The notes under the pieces: model-generated
Database searches by the model: none
What the model was told of the DNA's origin: nothing
The model's input: the letters and a program-made list of their open reading frames with translations, nothing else
Source of the DNA: Chryseobacterium sp. PMSZPI
GTDB lineage: Bacteria > Bacteroidota > Bacteroidia > Flavobacteriales > Weeksellaceae
Assembly: GCF_002835665.1 (NCBI RefSeq)
Contig: NZ_PIZV01000037.1
Coordinates: forward strand, 52,656-116,655
DNA: 64,000 bases
Direction: 5' to 3'
Position numbers and translations under genes: made by a program
Shown here: positions 51,256-60,200 of the stretch, one piece after another
Layout of the letters: each line of letters starts with the position of its first letter
Position numbering within the stretch: the first letter of the stretch is position 1

Positions 51256-52260
51256 ATGTTTACACCAGCAGAACTTTTAGATATCAATACATTACTTACT
51301 CCAGAAAACAAAATAGTTATCCTTACCCACTATAATCCGGATGGAGATGCTATTGGTTCCAGTTTAGGATTGAAACATTATCTGAAAGCAAAGGGAATCT
51401 ATGCAGAAGTAATTGTACCTAATGATTTTCCAAAGTTTCTGAAATGGATGCCTGAGGCTAAAAAAGTAATCATTGCTGAGTATAAAAGAAAGCTGGCTTC
51501 AGATATGATTGCTGGTGCAGATGTGATTTTCTGTTTAGATTTTAATTCTCCATCAAGAATAGGACTACTGGGAGATTGGCTGGTGAAAGCAGATGGAAAG
51601 AAAATTCTTATTGATCACCACCAGCAGCCGGAAAAATTTGATTTTGTCTATTCTGATACCGTGATACCGGCTACTTCACAGATGGTGTATCATTTTATAG
51701 AAGCATTGGAAGATGAAAAGCTGGTAAATAAGGATATTGCAGAATGTCTTTATACAGGAATCATGACCGATACCGGTGGATTCCGTTTTCGCTCTACGAG
51801 TGCGACGACGCACAGGATAATTGCCCATCTGATTGAGAATGGAGCAGATCCTGCGATGATCACTTCCAATACTTGGGATACCAATACGGTATCTCGCCTT
51901 CATTTGCTCGCTTTGGTTCTTGGGAGAATAGAAGTGGTAAATGATGGTAAAGTGGCAGTTTTGAGTCTGACAAGAAATGAATTGAAAGAATTTGGTTTCC
52001 AGAAAGGGGATACCGAAGGTTTTGTAAACTACGGACTGAGTATTGCCGGAGTTAAAATGTCCGCTTTCTTTATGGAAGATTTGTATGAGGATTTCATTAA
52101 AATTTCATTCAGAAGTAAAGACGATGTGGATGTGAATCAATTCTCCAGAAAATACTTCAATGGTGGAGGTCACATTAATGCAGCGGGAGGAAAATCCAAC
52201 GAGTCATTATCGGCAACTATTGAAACGTTTAAAAACAAAGTTGAAGAAGGGAATTTATAA
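51256..52260 (+). CDS. nrnA: DHH-family oligoribonuclease / pAp phosphatase, NrnA-like
   Basis: 334 residues. The DHH domain has THYNPDGDAIGSSLGL (24-39), CLDFNSPSR, the namesake IDHHQQPE (Asp120-His121-His122) and MTDTGGFRFRST. The C-terminal DHHA1 domain ends GGGHINAAGG. NrnA-type enzymes clear 2-5 nt RNAs and dephosphorylate pAp using manganese. Monocistronic, divergent from rpmH. Confidence 0.92.
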   Translation: MFTPAELLDINTLLTPENKIVILTHYNPDGDAIGSSLGLKHYLKAKGIYAEVIVPNDFPKFLKWMPEAKKVIIAEYKRKLASDMIAGADVIFCLDFNSPSRIGLLGDWLVKADGKKILIDHHQQPEKFDFVYSDTVIPATSQMVYHFIEALEDEKLVNKDIAECLYTGIMTDTGGFRFRSTSATTHRIIAHLIENGADPAMITSNTWDTNTVSRLHLLALVLGRIEVVNDGKVAVLSLTRNELKEFGFQKGDTEGFVNYGLSIAGVKMSAFFMEDLYEDFIKISFRSKDDVDVNQFSRKYFNGGGHINAAGGKSNESLSATIETFKNKVEEGNL

Positions 52261-52319
52261 AGAAAAGTGCTTGTTAAAATAAGCGGATTGTGTTCATACC
52301 TCTTGAATACTTAAGCTCT

Positions 52320-53141
52320 TTAGTTTTCCGGTTCTTCAGTATTATTCCGATCTTTATGGTATCCTTTGAGTTCTAGTTCTTCACAAGTGTACTCATAAAC
52401 CAACTGAAACATTTCATCCATATATTTCTTGCTAAAAAGGCTGTATTTTGCCATTTTAGGAGGATCTAAAAATATATTACAGTATTTCACTTTAGAATAA
52501 ACAGATTTTGCAATGGCTAAGTGAAGGATGCGGTCAAACTCTTTCATAAGGCTCATTTTGTTCAACTCATCATAGCTGATGGAATTTACGTGGGATGCGA
52601 TGAGGAAATCACATTTATCCATGATGGGTTCAATGGGGAGGTTATCTAAAACACCGCCATCTACATATATTTTGTTGCCCATTCTTACAGGTGGTAAAAT
52701 AAATGGGACACTTGAAGAAGCCAGAAGAGGGGTAAAGAGCTCTCCTTCAGAAAAGAAATCGACAATGCCATGTGTCATGTCTGTGGCAGTAACATAAACG
52801 GGAATTTCTAAGATATTGAAATTGTCCTCCGGAAGATAATCTTTCAATAATTTTAAAATAAAATTAGAGCTGAAAATTCCGTTTTTTGATAGTTTTAAAG
52901 CAGATCGTGAAAAGAAGGAAGTTTCCCTTACAATCTCTATCATTTCATCCGGAGTTTTGCCGAAAGAATAAAAGGCGCCAATAATAGCGCCGGCACTTGT
53001 CCCTGAAATAATGTGAGGTTTCAGATTATATTCTTCCAGGGCTTTGAGAACTGCAATGTGGGCAATTCCACGCATTCCTCCGCCTGAAAGAGTAAGTCCG
53101 ATAACCGGTGGTTTCTTTTTTTTTAACGAGAATAAACCCAT
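52320..53141 (-). CDS. Patatin-like phospholipase
   Basis: 273 residues. Oxyanion loop GGGMRG (20-25), nucleophile elbow GTSAG (47-51, Ser49) and catalytic Asp in YVDGGVLDNLP. No signal peptide is evident, so it is probably cytoplasmic or peripheral, like RssA-type patatins. It should hydrolyse acyl esters of phospholipids; substrate unknown. No terminator or clear promoter box was seen. Confidence 0.9.
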   Translation of the reverse strand: MGLFSLKKKKPPVIGLTLSGGGMRGIAHIAVLKALEEYNLKPHIISGTSAGAIIGAFYSFGKTPDEMIEIVRETSFFSRSALKLSKNGIFSSNFILKLLKDYLPEDNFNILEIPVYVTATDMTHGIVDFFSEGELFTPLLASSSVPFILPPVRMGNKIYVDGGVLDNLPIEPIMDKCDFLIASHVNSISYDELNKMSLMKEFDRILHLAIAKSVYSKVKYCNIFLDPPKMAKYSLFSKKYMDEMFQLVYEYTCEELELKGYHKDRNNTEEPEN

Positions 53142-53443
53142 TGCGAAAAATTATACCCTCTAATATACAGGATTTTTATTAAACAAATATTTAGATTTGT
53201 TGTAATACTATTATCAAAGTTGTTTAAACTTTATATACCTAGAAGCTCTCCTTTTAAAACACTTTAGTTCACTTAAGTAAGCTTGTTTAAAACGATTTCA
53301 TAGGAAAGTCCACATAAGATAAAAATCAAAGATTTTTACAAAGCTTAGGTGTTCTTATTATGCATGAGGTCTGGCTTGAGAAACTTAAGTGGTTAAACCT
53401 TTTGCGGTTAAAAATAATCAATATAAAAGTTTAAACGGTCTCA
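53142..53443. other. Intergenic region between patatin and hydrolase genes
   Basis: About 300 nt without a gene. The part near 53365-53412 (around CTTAAGTGGTTAAAC) resembles degenerate intergenic repeats of this group. No RNA or hairpin terminator was seen. Confidence 0.3.
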
Positions 53444-54226
53444 TCATAAAACCAGCTTCTTAGGGAGATTGTGAAGGAGTTCGGTATTGATAATCTCTGC
53501 ACAGATGCCGGGTTTCTCCCAATGTCCATTATGTCCGCAGTCGAGGATATAAGATTTGATATTCGTTCTGTCCGGAAGATTTTTGATTGTGATGTCTGTT
53601 TTTACGGCATTATCATGTTTTCCTGCCAGTACTAAAATTTTAGCTTCCAGATTTTGCATGATATGTTTTTTGTCGGTTCTTTCTACCATTCCTTTTACGC
53701 AGGCAAGAGCGCCCATATTATTTGTAGAAAGGGCTGTTTCAAGAGCAATTTCAATTTTACCTTCTAATGTGTCCCTCTCATTAGGATTAAATAAATTAGG
53801 AATTCCAACTCTTGCATAATGAGCAAATGCGTCCTTGATTACTCTATAACTCTTGATGCGCTGTTGTTTTTTCTCTTCATCATCCGGAAAATAAGTGGAG
53901 AAAAATAAAGTCAGACTTTTTAACGTTTCGGGATGTTTTTCCGCCAATGCCAATGATACATAGCCTCCCATAGAATGTCCCAATAGATGAACTTTGTTGA
54001 CTTTCTGATCATCCAAAACTTTTTTAACTTCATCTGCCATTAACTCCATGGTGTGTACTTCACCCAATATATCTGATTGTCCATGACCCGGAAGGTCAAT
54101 TTTTAAAAGAGAAAAATCTTTTGAAAGGTGAGATTCCATATCACTCCAGATAGATAGATTTTCCATAAAACCGTGAAGCAATACTAAAGTTTCTTTCCCG
54201 TTTCCTTTTCTTTCAAAGTTCAGCAT
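53444..54226 (-). CDS. Alpha/beta hydrolase
   Basis: 260 residues. LVLLHGFMENLSIW forms the oxyanion strand-turn and LLGHSMGGYVSLALAE has the nucleophile Ser85. A late His is in DCGHNGHWEKP. Fold and lid resemble MhpC/YbfF-type esterases; substrate unknown. The start at 54226 (MLNFERKGNG) fits the family better than an ATG 75 nt upstream, whose extra residues look non-coding. Confidence 0.88.
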   Translation of the reverse strand: MLNFERKGNGKETLVLLHGFMENLSIWSDMESHLSKDFSLLKIDLPGHGQSDILGEVHTMELMADEVKKVLDDQKVNKVHLLGHSMGGYVSLALAEKHPETLKSLTLFFSTYFPDDEEKKQQRIKSYRVIKDAFAHYARVGIPNLFNPNERDTLEGKIEIALETALSTNNMGALACVKGMVERTDKKHIMQNLEAKILVLAGKHDNAVKTDITIKNLPDRTNIKSYILDCGHNGHWEKPGICAEIINTELLHNLPKKLVL

Positions 54227-54701
54227 GATTTCAATGTGTATAGAGGTTAATAATAAAACAGCAGATGGCTGCCGATGGATTCTACTTTCAAAGTTAAACA
54301 AAAAAGAATAAGTGTTTAAATAATGAGAATCATAAAGCCCCGGAAACTTTAAAAGGCTGTTTTCGGGTAAAAGGGCTGGAAGACGGAAGAAAGAAGCTGG
54401 ATTACTTTCAGTTATAATGATTGATAGCCTATAGCATCATTAATTTTTGCCTTAAGGCCAATAAAAAAGATGAATCTTTATTCTTTATGGCTTTCATTAC
54501 TTTCAGTTTCCAGCTCCCGACTTCAAAACCACTTTACTCCGAACTGGCATTAAAATATCAAAATGTACAACGGGTATTCATTAGTTTTTTTAAGGTAGTC
54601 TTTTGACGGTATAAAATGAAAAAACGTTATAGACTTTCGAAACCTATGACGTTTAGATGTATCGTAAATTTATCAATTGTAAATGATGTTTTGAACGATC
54701 A
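54227..54701. other. Intergenic region with a candidate dispersed repeat
   Basis: Around 54380-54412 (GAAGCTGGA and ACTTTCAG) and, in reverse sense, around 54490-54530 (ACTTTCAGTTTCCAGCTC) are related words, forming a loose inverted repeat. A 61-codon frame across it has no protein-like features. A similar GAAGCTGGAAGAGG word recurs at 63748. Probably a mobile or REP-like intergenic element. Confidence 0.35.
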
Positions 54702-54736
54702 TAAAAAAGACCATCTCAATAGTGAGACGGCCTTCC
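54702..54736 (-). terminator. exbD terminator
   Basis: On the minus strand, AAGGCCGTCTCA pairs with TGAGATGGTCTT and is followed by T residues, directly after the stop at 54739. Confidence 0.85.
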
Positions 54737-54738
54737 GT

Positions 54739-55263
54739 TTATTGAACTAACTCTTTATAAACTTTTGTTTCCCAAGGCTTGATATCTGTAACGCCGTATC
54801 GCTCTTTTTTGGCGATAGCAATGTTGTCCAGCATATCTACAAAATTTTTATAGTTGGCTTCATCGGTTGGTTTGATGATCACCGTGAAATTTTCCGGATT
54901 AGGGGCATTTTTATAAGCTTCAGAAATGATTTTCGAAATCTTAATCCCGCTAAAATCGGTTTCTTTTAGATTGCTTGTATTTAAATCGTTTGCATTACTT
55001 TGATGGTAAAATACACGATTGTTTTCTCCGAGAATGAAAGTGACCTGGTTTTTGTAGTCAATTACTTTATCGTTGATTGCTTTTGGATCCGGATCTTTTG
55101 CCGGCAGTCCCAAATCCATTACATTAGGTTTGGTGAAATTGGTCGTGAACATAAAGAAAGTGATGAGTAAAAATCCCAAGTCTACCATGGGCGTCATGTC
55201 TACTCTGATCAACTTTTTCTTTTGTCTGCCGCTCTGTTTGTCTTGTGCGATTACTTCGGCCAT
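54739..55263 (-). CDS. exbD: ExbD/TolR-type biopolymer transport protein
   Basis: 174 residues. A short cytoplasmic N-terminus is followed by one membrane helix with the proton-path aspartate in RVDMTPMVDLGFLLITFFMF and the family element MDLGLPAKDP. The C-terminal periplasmic domain has FTVIIKPTDEANYKNFVDML. With ExbB it would couple the proton gradient to outer-membrane transport. ExbB and TonB are not beside it, so it may belong to a larger locus elsewhere or act as an extra ExbD. Confidence 0.9.
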   Translation of the reverse strand: MAEVIAQDKQSGRQKKKLIRVDMTPMVDLGFLLITFFMFTTNFTKPNVMDLGLPAKDPDPKAINDKVIDYKNQVTFILGENNRVFYHQSNANDLNTSNLKETDFSGIKISKIISEAYKNAPNPENFTVIIKPTDEANYKNFVDMLDNIAIAKKERYGVTDIKPWETKVYKELVQ

Positions 55264-55427
55264 AATTAATATTTTTTAATGTTAAACGGTATTTGATGAA
55301 AACTTTGAAAATCCGATCGTGATTTTGAAAAATTGATACAAAGTTCATACCTAAAATTAAAAAGTATTAATAATTTTCAATTTTCATTAATGATTTATAC
55401 TTAAATACTGTTAAAATCAATGCATTA

Positions 55428-55459
55428 AAAAAGCCTTACCAATAATTTGATAAGGCTTG
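55428..55459 (-). terminator. dsbD terminator
   Basis: AAGCCTTA and TAAGGCTT form an 8-bp stem with T-run in the minus direction, 21 nt after the stop at 55480. Confidence 0.8.
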
Positions 55460-55479
55460 ATGTATTTTAGAGGTAAAAC

Positions 55480-57558
55480 CTATTTGTTTTTCTTGAAGTA
55501 ATTCACACCACATTCTAAGAATGTTTTAAAATCCTCTTTCGGCATATATCCTGAAACCGGAGTGTTGATGACTTTTCCATCAGGAGTGATCAAAACATAA
55601 TGAGGTTGTGAGTTGTTGTTGAAGTTTACCTGTTGGAATAAACTCCATCTGTCCCCAATAGTTTTTACCTTTTTGATCTGCCCGTCCCCAAGGTCAATTT
55701 TGGTTTTTTGTTCCTCAGGAAGCTCTTCTTTGTCATCTACATATAGCGATGCCAATACAACGTCATTCTGAAGGATAGGTAAAATATCGGCTTCGCTCCA
55801 TACAAATTCTTCCATTTTTCTACAGTTTTCACAACCGTATCCTGTGAAGTCGATGAGAATAGGTTTGTTTTCTTTTTTAGCAATTTCAACAGCTTTAAAG
55901 AAGTCATGTTCCGGATGCATTCCTAAAATTCCGTCTTTTTCATCATGGAAATAACTTACGTTTAGTGGAGGCAAAATTCCGCTTAATAACTGAAGTTTTG
56001 GACGATCGGAAGGGATTAATCCCTGAATTAAGTAGATAACAAATCCAAAACCTAATACCCCTAAGATTTTTCTTGTGATGGATATTTTAGGTTTTTTATC
56101 ATCATGTGGGAACTTAATTAATCCGAATAAATAGAGGGCCAGTCCTAGTGCAATAATGATCCATATGGCTATGAAAAGTTCTCTTTTTAAGAAGAATGTT
56201 TTAGATACTAAATCTGCTTTAGATAAGAACTTCAAGGCCAGAGCTAATTCTACAAAACCTAGAACTACTTTTACCGTGTTCATCCAACCTCCGGATTTCG
56301 GAAGACTTTGTAGTGCTTGCGGGAATAAAGCCAACAGTCCGAAAACAATAGCCCAGGCTAGCCCGAATCCGGCTAATGCAAATGTTAATAACATGGGTAC
56401 ATTGGCAGAACCTGTTACAGCACTTCCTAATAAACTTCCCAAAATCGGGCCTGTACATGAGAATGAAACAATAACCAGTGTTAAGGCCATAAAGAAGATT
56501 CCGATGATCCCTCCTGCTTCTTCTGCTTTTGAAGATTTGTTGGCTATAGAGCTTGGTAATGTGATATCATAATACCCAAAGAAACTTCCGGCAAAGAAGA
56601 TGAATATAATAAAGAAAGCAATATTCAGCCATACACTTGTAGAAATCTCGTTGAAAATATTTCCTGCAATTCCGTCAATAACATGGAACGGAATACTTAG
56701 CAAAACAAAAATAAGAAGGATGAAAAATCCGTAAATAAGGGCGTCTCTTTTCCCTTTTGCTTTGTTTTTATTCCCTTTTGTGAAGAATGAAACCGTTAAT
56801 GGAATCATAGGAAAAACGCATGGTGTCAAAAGAGCAATCAATCCTCCGATAAATCCTAAAAACAGATAAGTCCAATAGTTTTCTTCCACTTTTGTAGAAG
56901 CTGTTCCACAATCTGTTAATGGCTTTTTGAAATCTAAAGTTTCAATCTTTAATTGTTTAGGATCTAGTTTTGAAGTTTCAGTAATAGTCATTTCTTGTTT
57001 TGAAGGAACTTCAGTAACTGTTTCTACTGTTTTTGCAGAATCTTTTTTAGCGCCCGCTGTTTCCTCTGTAGCTTCTTCCGTTGCTCCTTTTGGAGTTACT
57101 TTTTGATTGAACTCTAATGTATTGGGAGCTAAACAAACCCTGTCGTCACAAGTCTGGTAAGTAATTTCAGAGGTAACGTCAGCAGGTTTTGTAGGATCTT
57201 TTAATTTGAATTTTTGTTTGAACCCTGCGGTATTGGAGTAAAAAACAATAGTTCCTCCAAACGCTTCGGAAAATTCTTCATGTTTTTTTCCGACTTCAGA
57301 AAACTTTCCGATGAGTTCAATATTTTTTCCTGAAACTTTATATTCGGTTGGAATTCCCGTATCTTCAGGAAGATCTTTAGAATAAATGTGCCAGCCACTT
57401 TCCATTGTAGCATTCAATACAGCTTCATACTGATTGTTGCCCAAATCGTTGATGGTGAATTTAAACTTGACGGGATTTTTAATCTGTGCATTAATTCCGG
57501 TCGCTAAAAATAGTAGAATTAATAAAAACCAATTTCTAAATTTCATTTTTCGTTTCAT
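55480..57558 (-). CDS. dsbD: Thiol:disulfide interchange protein DsbD-like
   Basis: About 690 residues. The signal peptide ends GINAQ. The N-terminal DsbD-alpha-like domain (about 25-190) holds a Cys pair in TYQTCDDRVCLAPN. Eight or so membrane helices follow with conserved cysteines in LLTPCVFPMIPLTVSFF and SFSCTGPILGSLLG. The C-terminal thioredoxin domain has GYGCENCRKMEE (CENC). It carries electrons from cytoplasmic thioredoxin to periplasmic partners. The start is at 57558 or 57546; either overlaps the end of tilS by 11-23 nt, so translation is coupled. Confidence 0.9.
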   Translation of the reverse strand: MKRKMKFRNWFLLILLFLATGINAQIKNPVKFKFTINDLGNNQYEAVLNATMESGWHIYSKDLPEDTGIPTEYKVSGKNIELIGKFSEVGKKHEEFSEAFGGTIVFYSNTAGFKQKFKLKDPTKPADVTSEITYQTCDDRVCLAPNTLEFNQKVTPKGATEEATEETAGAKKDSAKTVETVTEVPSKQEMTITETSKLDPKQLKIETLDFKKPLTDCGTASTKVEENYWTYLFLGFIGGLIALLTPCVFPMIPLTVSFFTKGNKNKAKGKRDALIYGFFILLIFVLLSIPFHVIDGIAGNIFNEISTSVWLNIAFFIIFIFFAGSFFGYYDITLPSSIANKSSKAEEAGGIIGIFFMALTLVIVSFSCTGPILGSLLGSAVTGSANVPMLLTFALAGFGLAWAIVFGLLALFPQALQSLPKSGGWMNTVKVVLGFVELALALKFLSKADLVSKTFFLKRELFIAIWIIIALGLALYLFGLIKFPHDDKKPKISITRKILGVLGFGFVIYLIQGLIPSDRPKLQLLSGILPPLNVSYFHDEKDGILGMHPEHDFFKAVEIAKKENKPILIDFTGYGCENCRKMEEFVWSEADILPILQNDVVLASLYVDDKEELPEEQKTKIDLGDGQIKKVKTIGDRWSLFQQVNFNNNSQPHYVLITPDGKVINTPVSGYMPKEDFKTFLECGVNYFKKNK

Positions 57559-58885
57559 TAAAAATTTTGAGAACATTTTTTGTTTTCTCATCCTTTGTAT
57601 ATCTTCTATCCTGCCTGAAAGGGATGATTCCAAGTACGGAATTATCACGATCTGTCAGGATCCAAATTTTTTGCTTCGCTAAAATAGATAATTTTTCGTC
57701 CCTAAAAAATTTAGAAACTTTCTTTTTCCCCGAAAAACCAGCCGGATAGAACTCATCTCCTTCCTGATGTTTTCTTAAACGCAGCGGAAAATGAAGTTTT
57801 TCAGCATCAAAATCCCACTCAAAAGTTGTATTGATTTCATCAATGCTTCCAATAGTAAGGTTGAGGCTGATATTAATTTGAGTTTCGGAAAAATCAAAGC
57901 TGTCAATCAGTGGAATTTCGTTTTTGATATTCTGACTTTTGTTTCTATCAATGAGTAGCAATTCATCCCGGTTGACAACCAATTGATATTCTTTTGAAAA
58001 AAAGGAACTATTGTTTTCTGCTTTAAAAATCTTGGGAATCTCTTCTTCTTGATTAAACCCATATTTTTTTAAAATTTCAAACTTTACAAAATTGCTTTCC
58101 TGATCCAGCTTCTCCTTTGATAAGATTTTATAGTCTTGGTTAAATAGAGTGAGTGTATTTTCAATTTTTTGTATCTGTTTTTGAACAAAATCCTTCGTTT
58201 GGTTCAGATAGGAAGAGCTTTTTTTGAAGTTTTCTAAGAAATGTTCGTTGGTCTCCAGTAATTTCGGGACAATTTCATTCCTGATCTTATTTCTTAAATA
58301 ATCACTTTTCTTGTTGGAAAGATCTTCCCGGAATTCAATGTGGTGGTCTTCTGCAAACTGGTAAATTTCTTTTTTTGAAACATTTAAAAGAGGGCGCAGG
58401 ATATGATTGTCATTAGCTGGAATCCCACTTAATCCATTAATGCCGGCTGCTTTGGAAAGATTAATGATAAACGTTTCCAGTTGATCGTTGAGGTGATGAG
58501 CGGTAACAAGAAAATCTAGATTTTCCTTTTCCTGAATTTCTTTAAAAAAACGATATCGCAGTTCTCTTGCCCAAAGTTGAATAGAATTCTCCGGTTTTTT
58601 ATCTTTTTCAGAAACTTCATACAAGTGGAATTTTATATGATTTTTCTCACAAAAATCCTGTACTACTTTTTGATCCAGATTAGAGTCTTCTCCACGAAGT
58701 TTATAATTGATGTGAGCTATCTGAAACTCATATTGTTTCTCTGATGTTTGAATGCTTAAATCGTGAAATAATGAGGCCAAAACCATAGAGTCGGCCCCTC
58801 CACTCACCGCTAAAAGATAGGTGTGTTTTTCAGGCTGATGAATGAGATTTTCTAATTGATTTATAAAGCTTAATTTTTTCAACAT
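57536..58885 (-). CDS. tilS: tRNA(Ile)-lysidine synthetase
   Basis: 449 residues. PP-loop ATPase with AVSGGADSMVLASLFH (SGGADS at 28-33), VTAHHLNDQLETFIINL and LRPLLNVSKKEI. The C-terminal TilS domain contains RLRKHQEGDEFYPAGFSGKK and VSKFFRDEKLS. It converts C34 of the CAU anticodon to lysidine so that tRNA-Ile reads AUA. Essential in nearly all bacteria. First gene of the pair with dsbD. Confidence 0.95.
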   Translation of the reverse strand: MLKKLSFINQLENLIHQPEKHTYLLAVSGGADSMVLASLFHDLSIQTSEKQYEFQIAHINYKLRGEDSNLDQKVVQDFCEKNHIKFHLYEVSEKDKKPENSIQLWARELRYRFFKEIQEKENLDFLVTAHHLNDQLETFIINLSKAAGINGLSGIPANDNHILRPLLNVSKKEIYQFAEDHHIEFREDLSNKKSDYLRNKIRNEIVPKLLETNEHFLENFKKSSSYLNQTKDFVQKQIQKIENTLTLFNQDYKILSKEKLDQESNFVKFEILKKYGFNQEEEIPKIFKAENNSSFFSKEYQLVVNRDELLLIDRNKSQNIKNEIPLIDSFDFSETQINISLNLTIGSIDEINTTFEWDFDAEKLHFPLRLRKHQEGDEFYPAGFSGKKKVSKFFRDEKLSILAKQKIWILTDRDNSVLGIIPFRQDRRYTKDEKTKNVLKIFNETKNEI

Positions 58886-58908
58886 ATACGTTGAGAATTT
58901 CTTTAATG

Positions 58909-58916
58909 CAAAGATA
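58909..58916 (-). promoter_or_regulatory. -7 box of tilS-dsbD
   Basis: Reads TATCTTTG on the minus strand, 24 nt upstream of tilS. Confidence 0.5.
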
Positions 58917-58942
58917 ACTCATATAATTCAATTGAATTTCCC

Positions 58943-58950
58943 TAACTTTG
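58943..58950 (+). promoter_or_regulatory. -7 box of the OmpA-like gene
   Basis: Reads TAACTTTG, 22 nt before the ATG at 58973. Divergent from the tilS box 26 nt away. Confidence 0.5.
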
Positions 58951-58972
58951 AATAGTCTAAAAATGATTACTT

Positions 58973-59806
58973 ATGAAGATTTTAAAAATTTTAGCAGTTT
59001 CTGCAATGGTGTTAGGAATGACATCTTGTGTAAGCAAGAAGCAATATGATGCCTTAAGCTCAAACTATAAGCAATGTATTGAGAATATTGGAGAAAGACA
59101 GAGAGAAATTCAGGATTTGAAATCTCAAAATTCTGCATTGACAGGTGAGAATAATTTACTAAAAAGTCAGCATGATGCTTTAAAATCATCACTGGATGCA
59201 TGTTTGTCAAATACTGGAAAAAGTTCTGCTAATATTGATAAATTAGTGGGAGAAATCAATGCTTCCAACTCCTATATCAAGCAGCTTATTTCAAGCAATG
59301 CTAAAAACGATAGCTTAAACCTGGCGTTGTCTAACAAGCTGAAGAGATCTTTGGATAATGTGTCAGATGAAGATGTACAAGTAAAAGTATTGAAAGGTGT
59401 GGTAATGATCTCCCTTTCTGATAAAATGTTATACAAGACCGGAGATTATAATATCCTGCCTGCTGCTCAGGAAGTGCTAGGAAAAGTAGCAAAAGTAATC
59501 AACGATTATGATAAATATTCAGTATTGATTGAAGGGAACACAGATAACGCTCCATTGAATTCTGCTAATCTTCCAAGAGATAACTGGGATCTTTCTGCTT
59601 TAAGAGGAACTTCTGTAGCAAAAGTACTTCAGACTCAATTTGGTGTTGATCCGGCAAGAATTACAGCGGGAGGTCGTTCTGAATACAATCCGAAAGCGAC
59701 AAACATGAGTGTTTCCGGTAGATCAGAAAACAGAAGAACGGAAATCATCATTATGCCTAAGCTGGATGAATTTATGAAGCTAATGGATATCGCTCCGAAA
59801 AAATAA
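58973..59806 (+). CDS. OmpA-family peptidoglycan-binding lipoprotein
   Basis: 277 residues with a lipoprotein signal (MTSC, Cys19). A coiled-coil stretch (about 25-115; repeated LKSQxxALxxxNxLLKSQ pattern) separates the anchor from the OmpA domain. The latter has ISLSDKMLYKTGDYNI, LIEGNTDNAPLN, NWDLSALRGTSVAKVL and GRSEYNPKATN, which bind diaminopimelate of peptidoglycan. Likely links the outer membrane to the cell wall. Ends at a bidirectional terminator. Confidence 0.92.
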   Translation: MKILKILAVSAMVLGMTSCVSKKQYDALSSNYKQCIENIGERQREIQDLKSQNSALTGENNLLKSQHDALKSSLDACLSNTGKSSANIDKLVGEINASNSYIKQLISSNAKNDSLNLALSNKLKRSLDNVSDEDVQVKVLKGVVMISLSDKMLYKTGDYNILPAAQEVLGKVAKVINDYDKYSVLIEGNTDNAPLNSANLPRDNWDLSALRGTSVAKVLQTQFGVDPARITAGGRSEYNPKATNMSVSGRSENRRTEIIIMPKLDEFMKLMDIAPKK

Positions 59807-59827
59807 TTGATCTTATTTAATAAATAA

Positions 59828-59860
59828 AAAGAATCCCGAAGAAATTCGGGATTTTTTCAT
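59828..59860. terminator. Bidirectional terminator after the OmpA-like gene
   Basis: AATCCCGAA and TTCGGGATT with a GAAA loop, flanked by A and T runs. It lies 3 nt from the stop of the small minus-strand frame at 59864. Confidence 0.88.
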
Positions 59861-59863
59861 TAA

Positions 59864-60019
59864 TCAAATTAATTCTTCTTTTTTCAATAATGAAATAATT
59901 CGGCGTAAAAATGAATTGGATATTTCAGCCTTAGTTTTTTGTGCAGAATACCTCGCATTTTTTCGTGATAATGCGATTTTCTGATTCTCATGGTTAGTTT
60001 GTTTTTCTGCCACAATCAT
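59864..60019 (-). CDS. 51-residue basic protein, unknown function
   Basis: A frame of 51 residues starting MIVAEKQTNHENQKIALSRK and ending LKKEELI. It is rich in Lys, Arg and Ser and predicted mostly helical. Two points support it as a gene: its stop is 3 nt from a bidirectional terminator shared with the OmpA-like gene, and a TAGCTTTG box lies 39 nt upstream. I recognise no homologue; it may also be the relic of a longer gene. It fills a 394-nt gap otherwise empty. Confidence 0.45.
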   Translation of the reverse strand: MIVAEKQTNHENQKIALSRKNARYSAQKTKAEISNSFLRRIISLLKKEELI

Positions 60020-60057
60020 TTTGTTTCTCTTAGTGTTTTTACCCTTTGTTCTCTTGG

Positions 60058-60065
60058 CAAAGCTA
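60058..60065 (-). promoter_or_regulatory. -7 box of the 51-residue protein gene
   Basis: Reads TAGCTTTG on the minus strand. Confidence 0.35.
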
Positions 60066-60173
60066 TAACTAATACCACAAAAATAACATCCGTGTTTTTA
60101 CGGTATTTTACATGGGATTTTCCCGATAGTTTAATGAGTATACAGATGATTAGGGTTTTTCCTTATATTTAAG

Positions 60174-60181
60174 TAATTTTG
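60174..60181 (+). promoter_or_regulatory. -7 box of the O-methyltransferase gene
   Basis: Reads TAATTTTG, 19 nt before the ATG at 60201. Confidence 0.45.
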
Positions 60182-60200
60182 AATACCAAAAATTTGCAGC

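Noticed and set aside
54421..54606. 61-codon frame between the hydrolase and exbD genes
   Set aside because: It crosses a candidate intergenic repeat and has no signal peptide, motif or start context.
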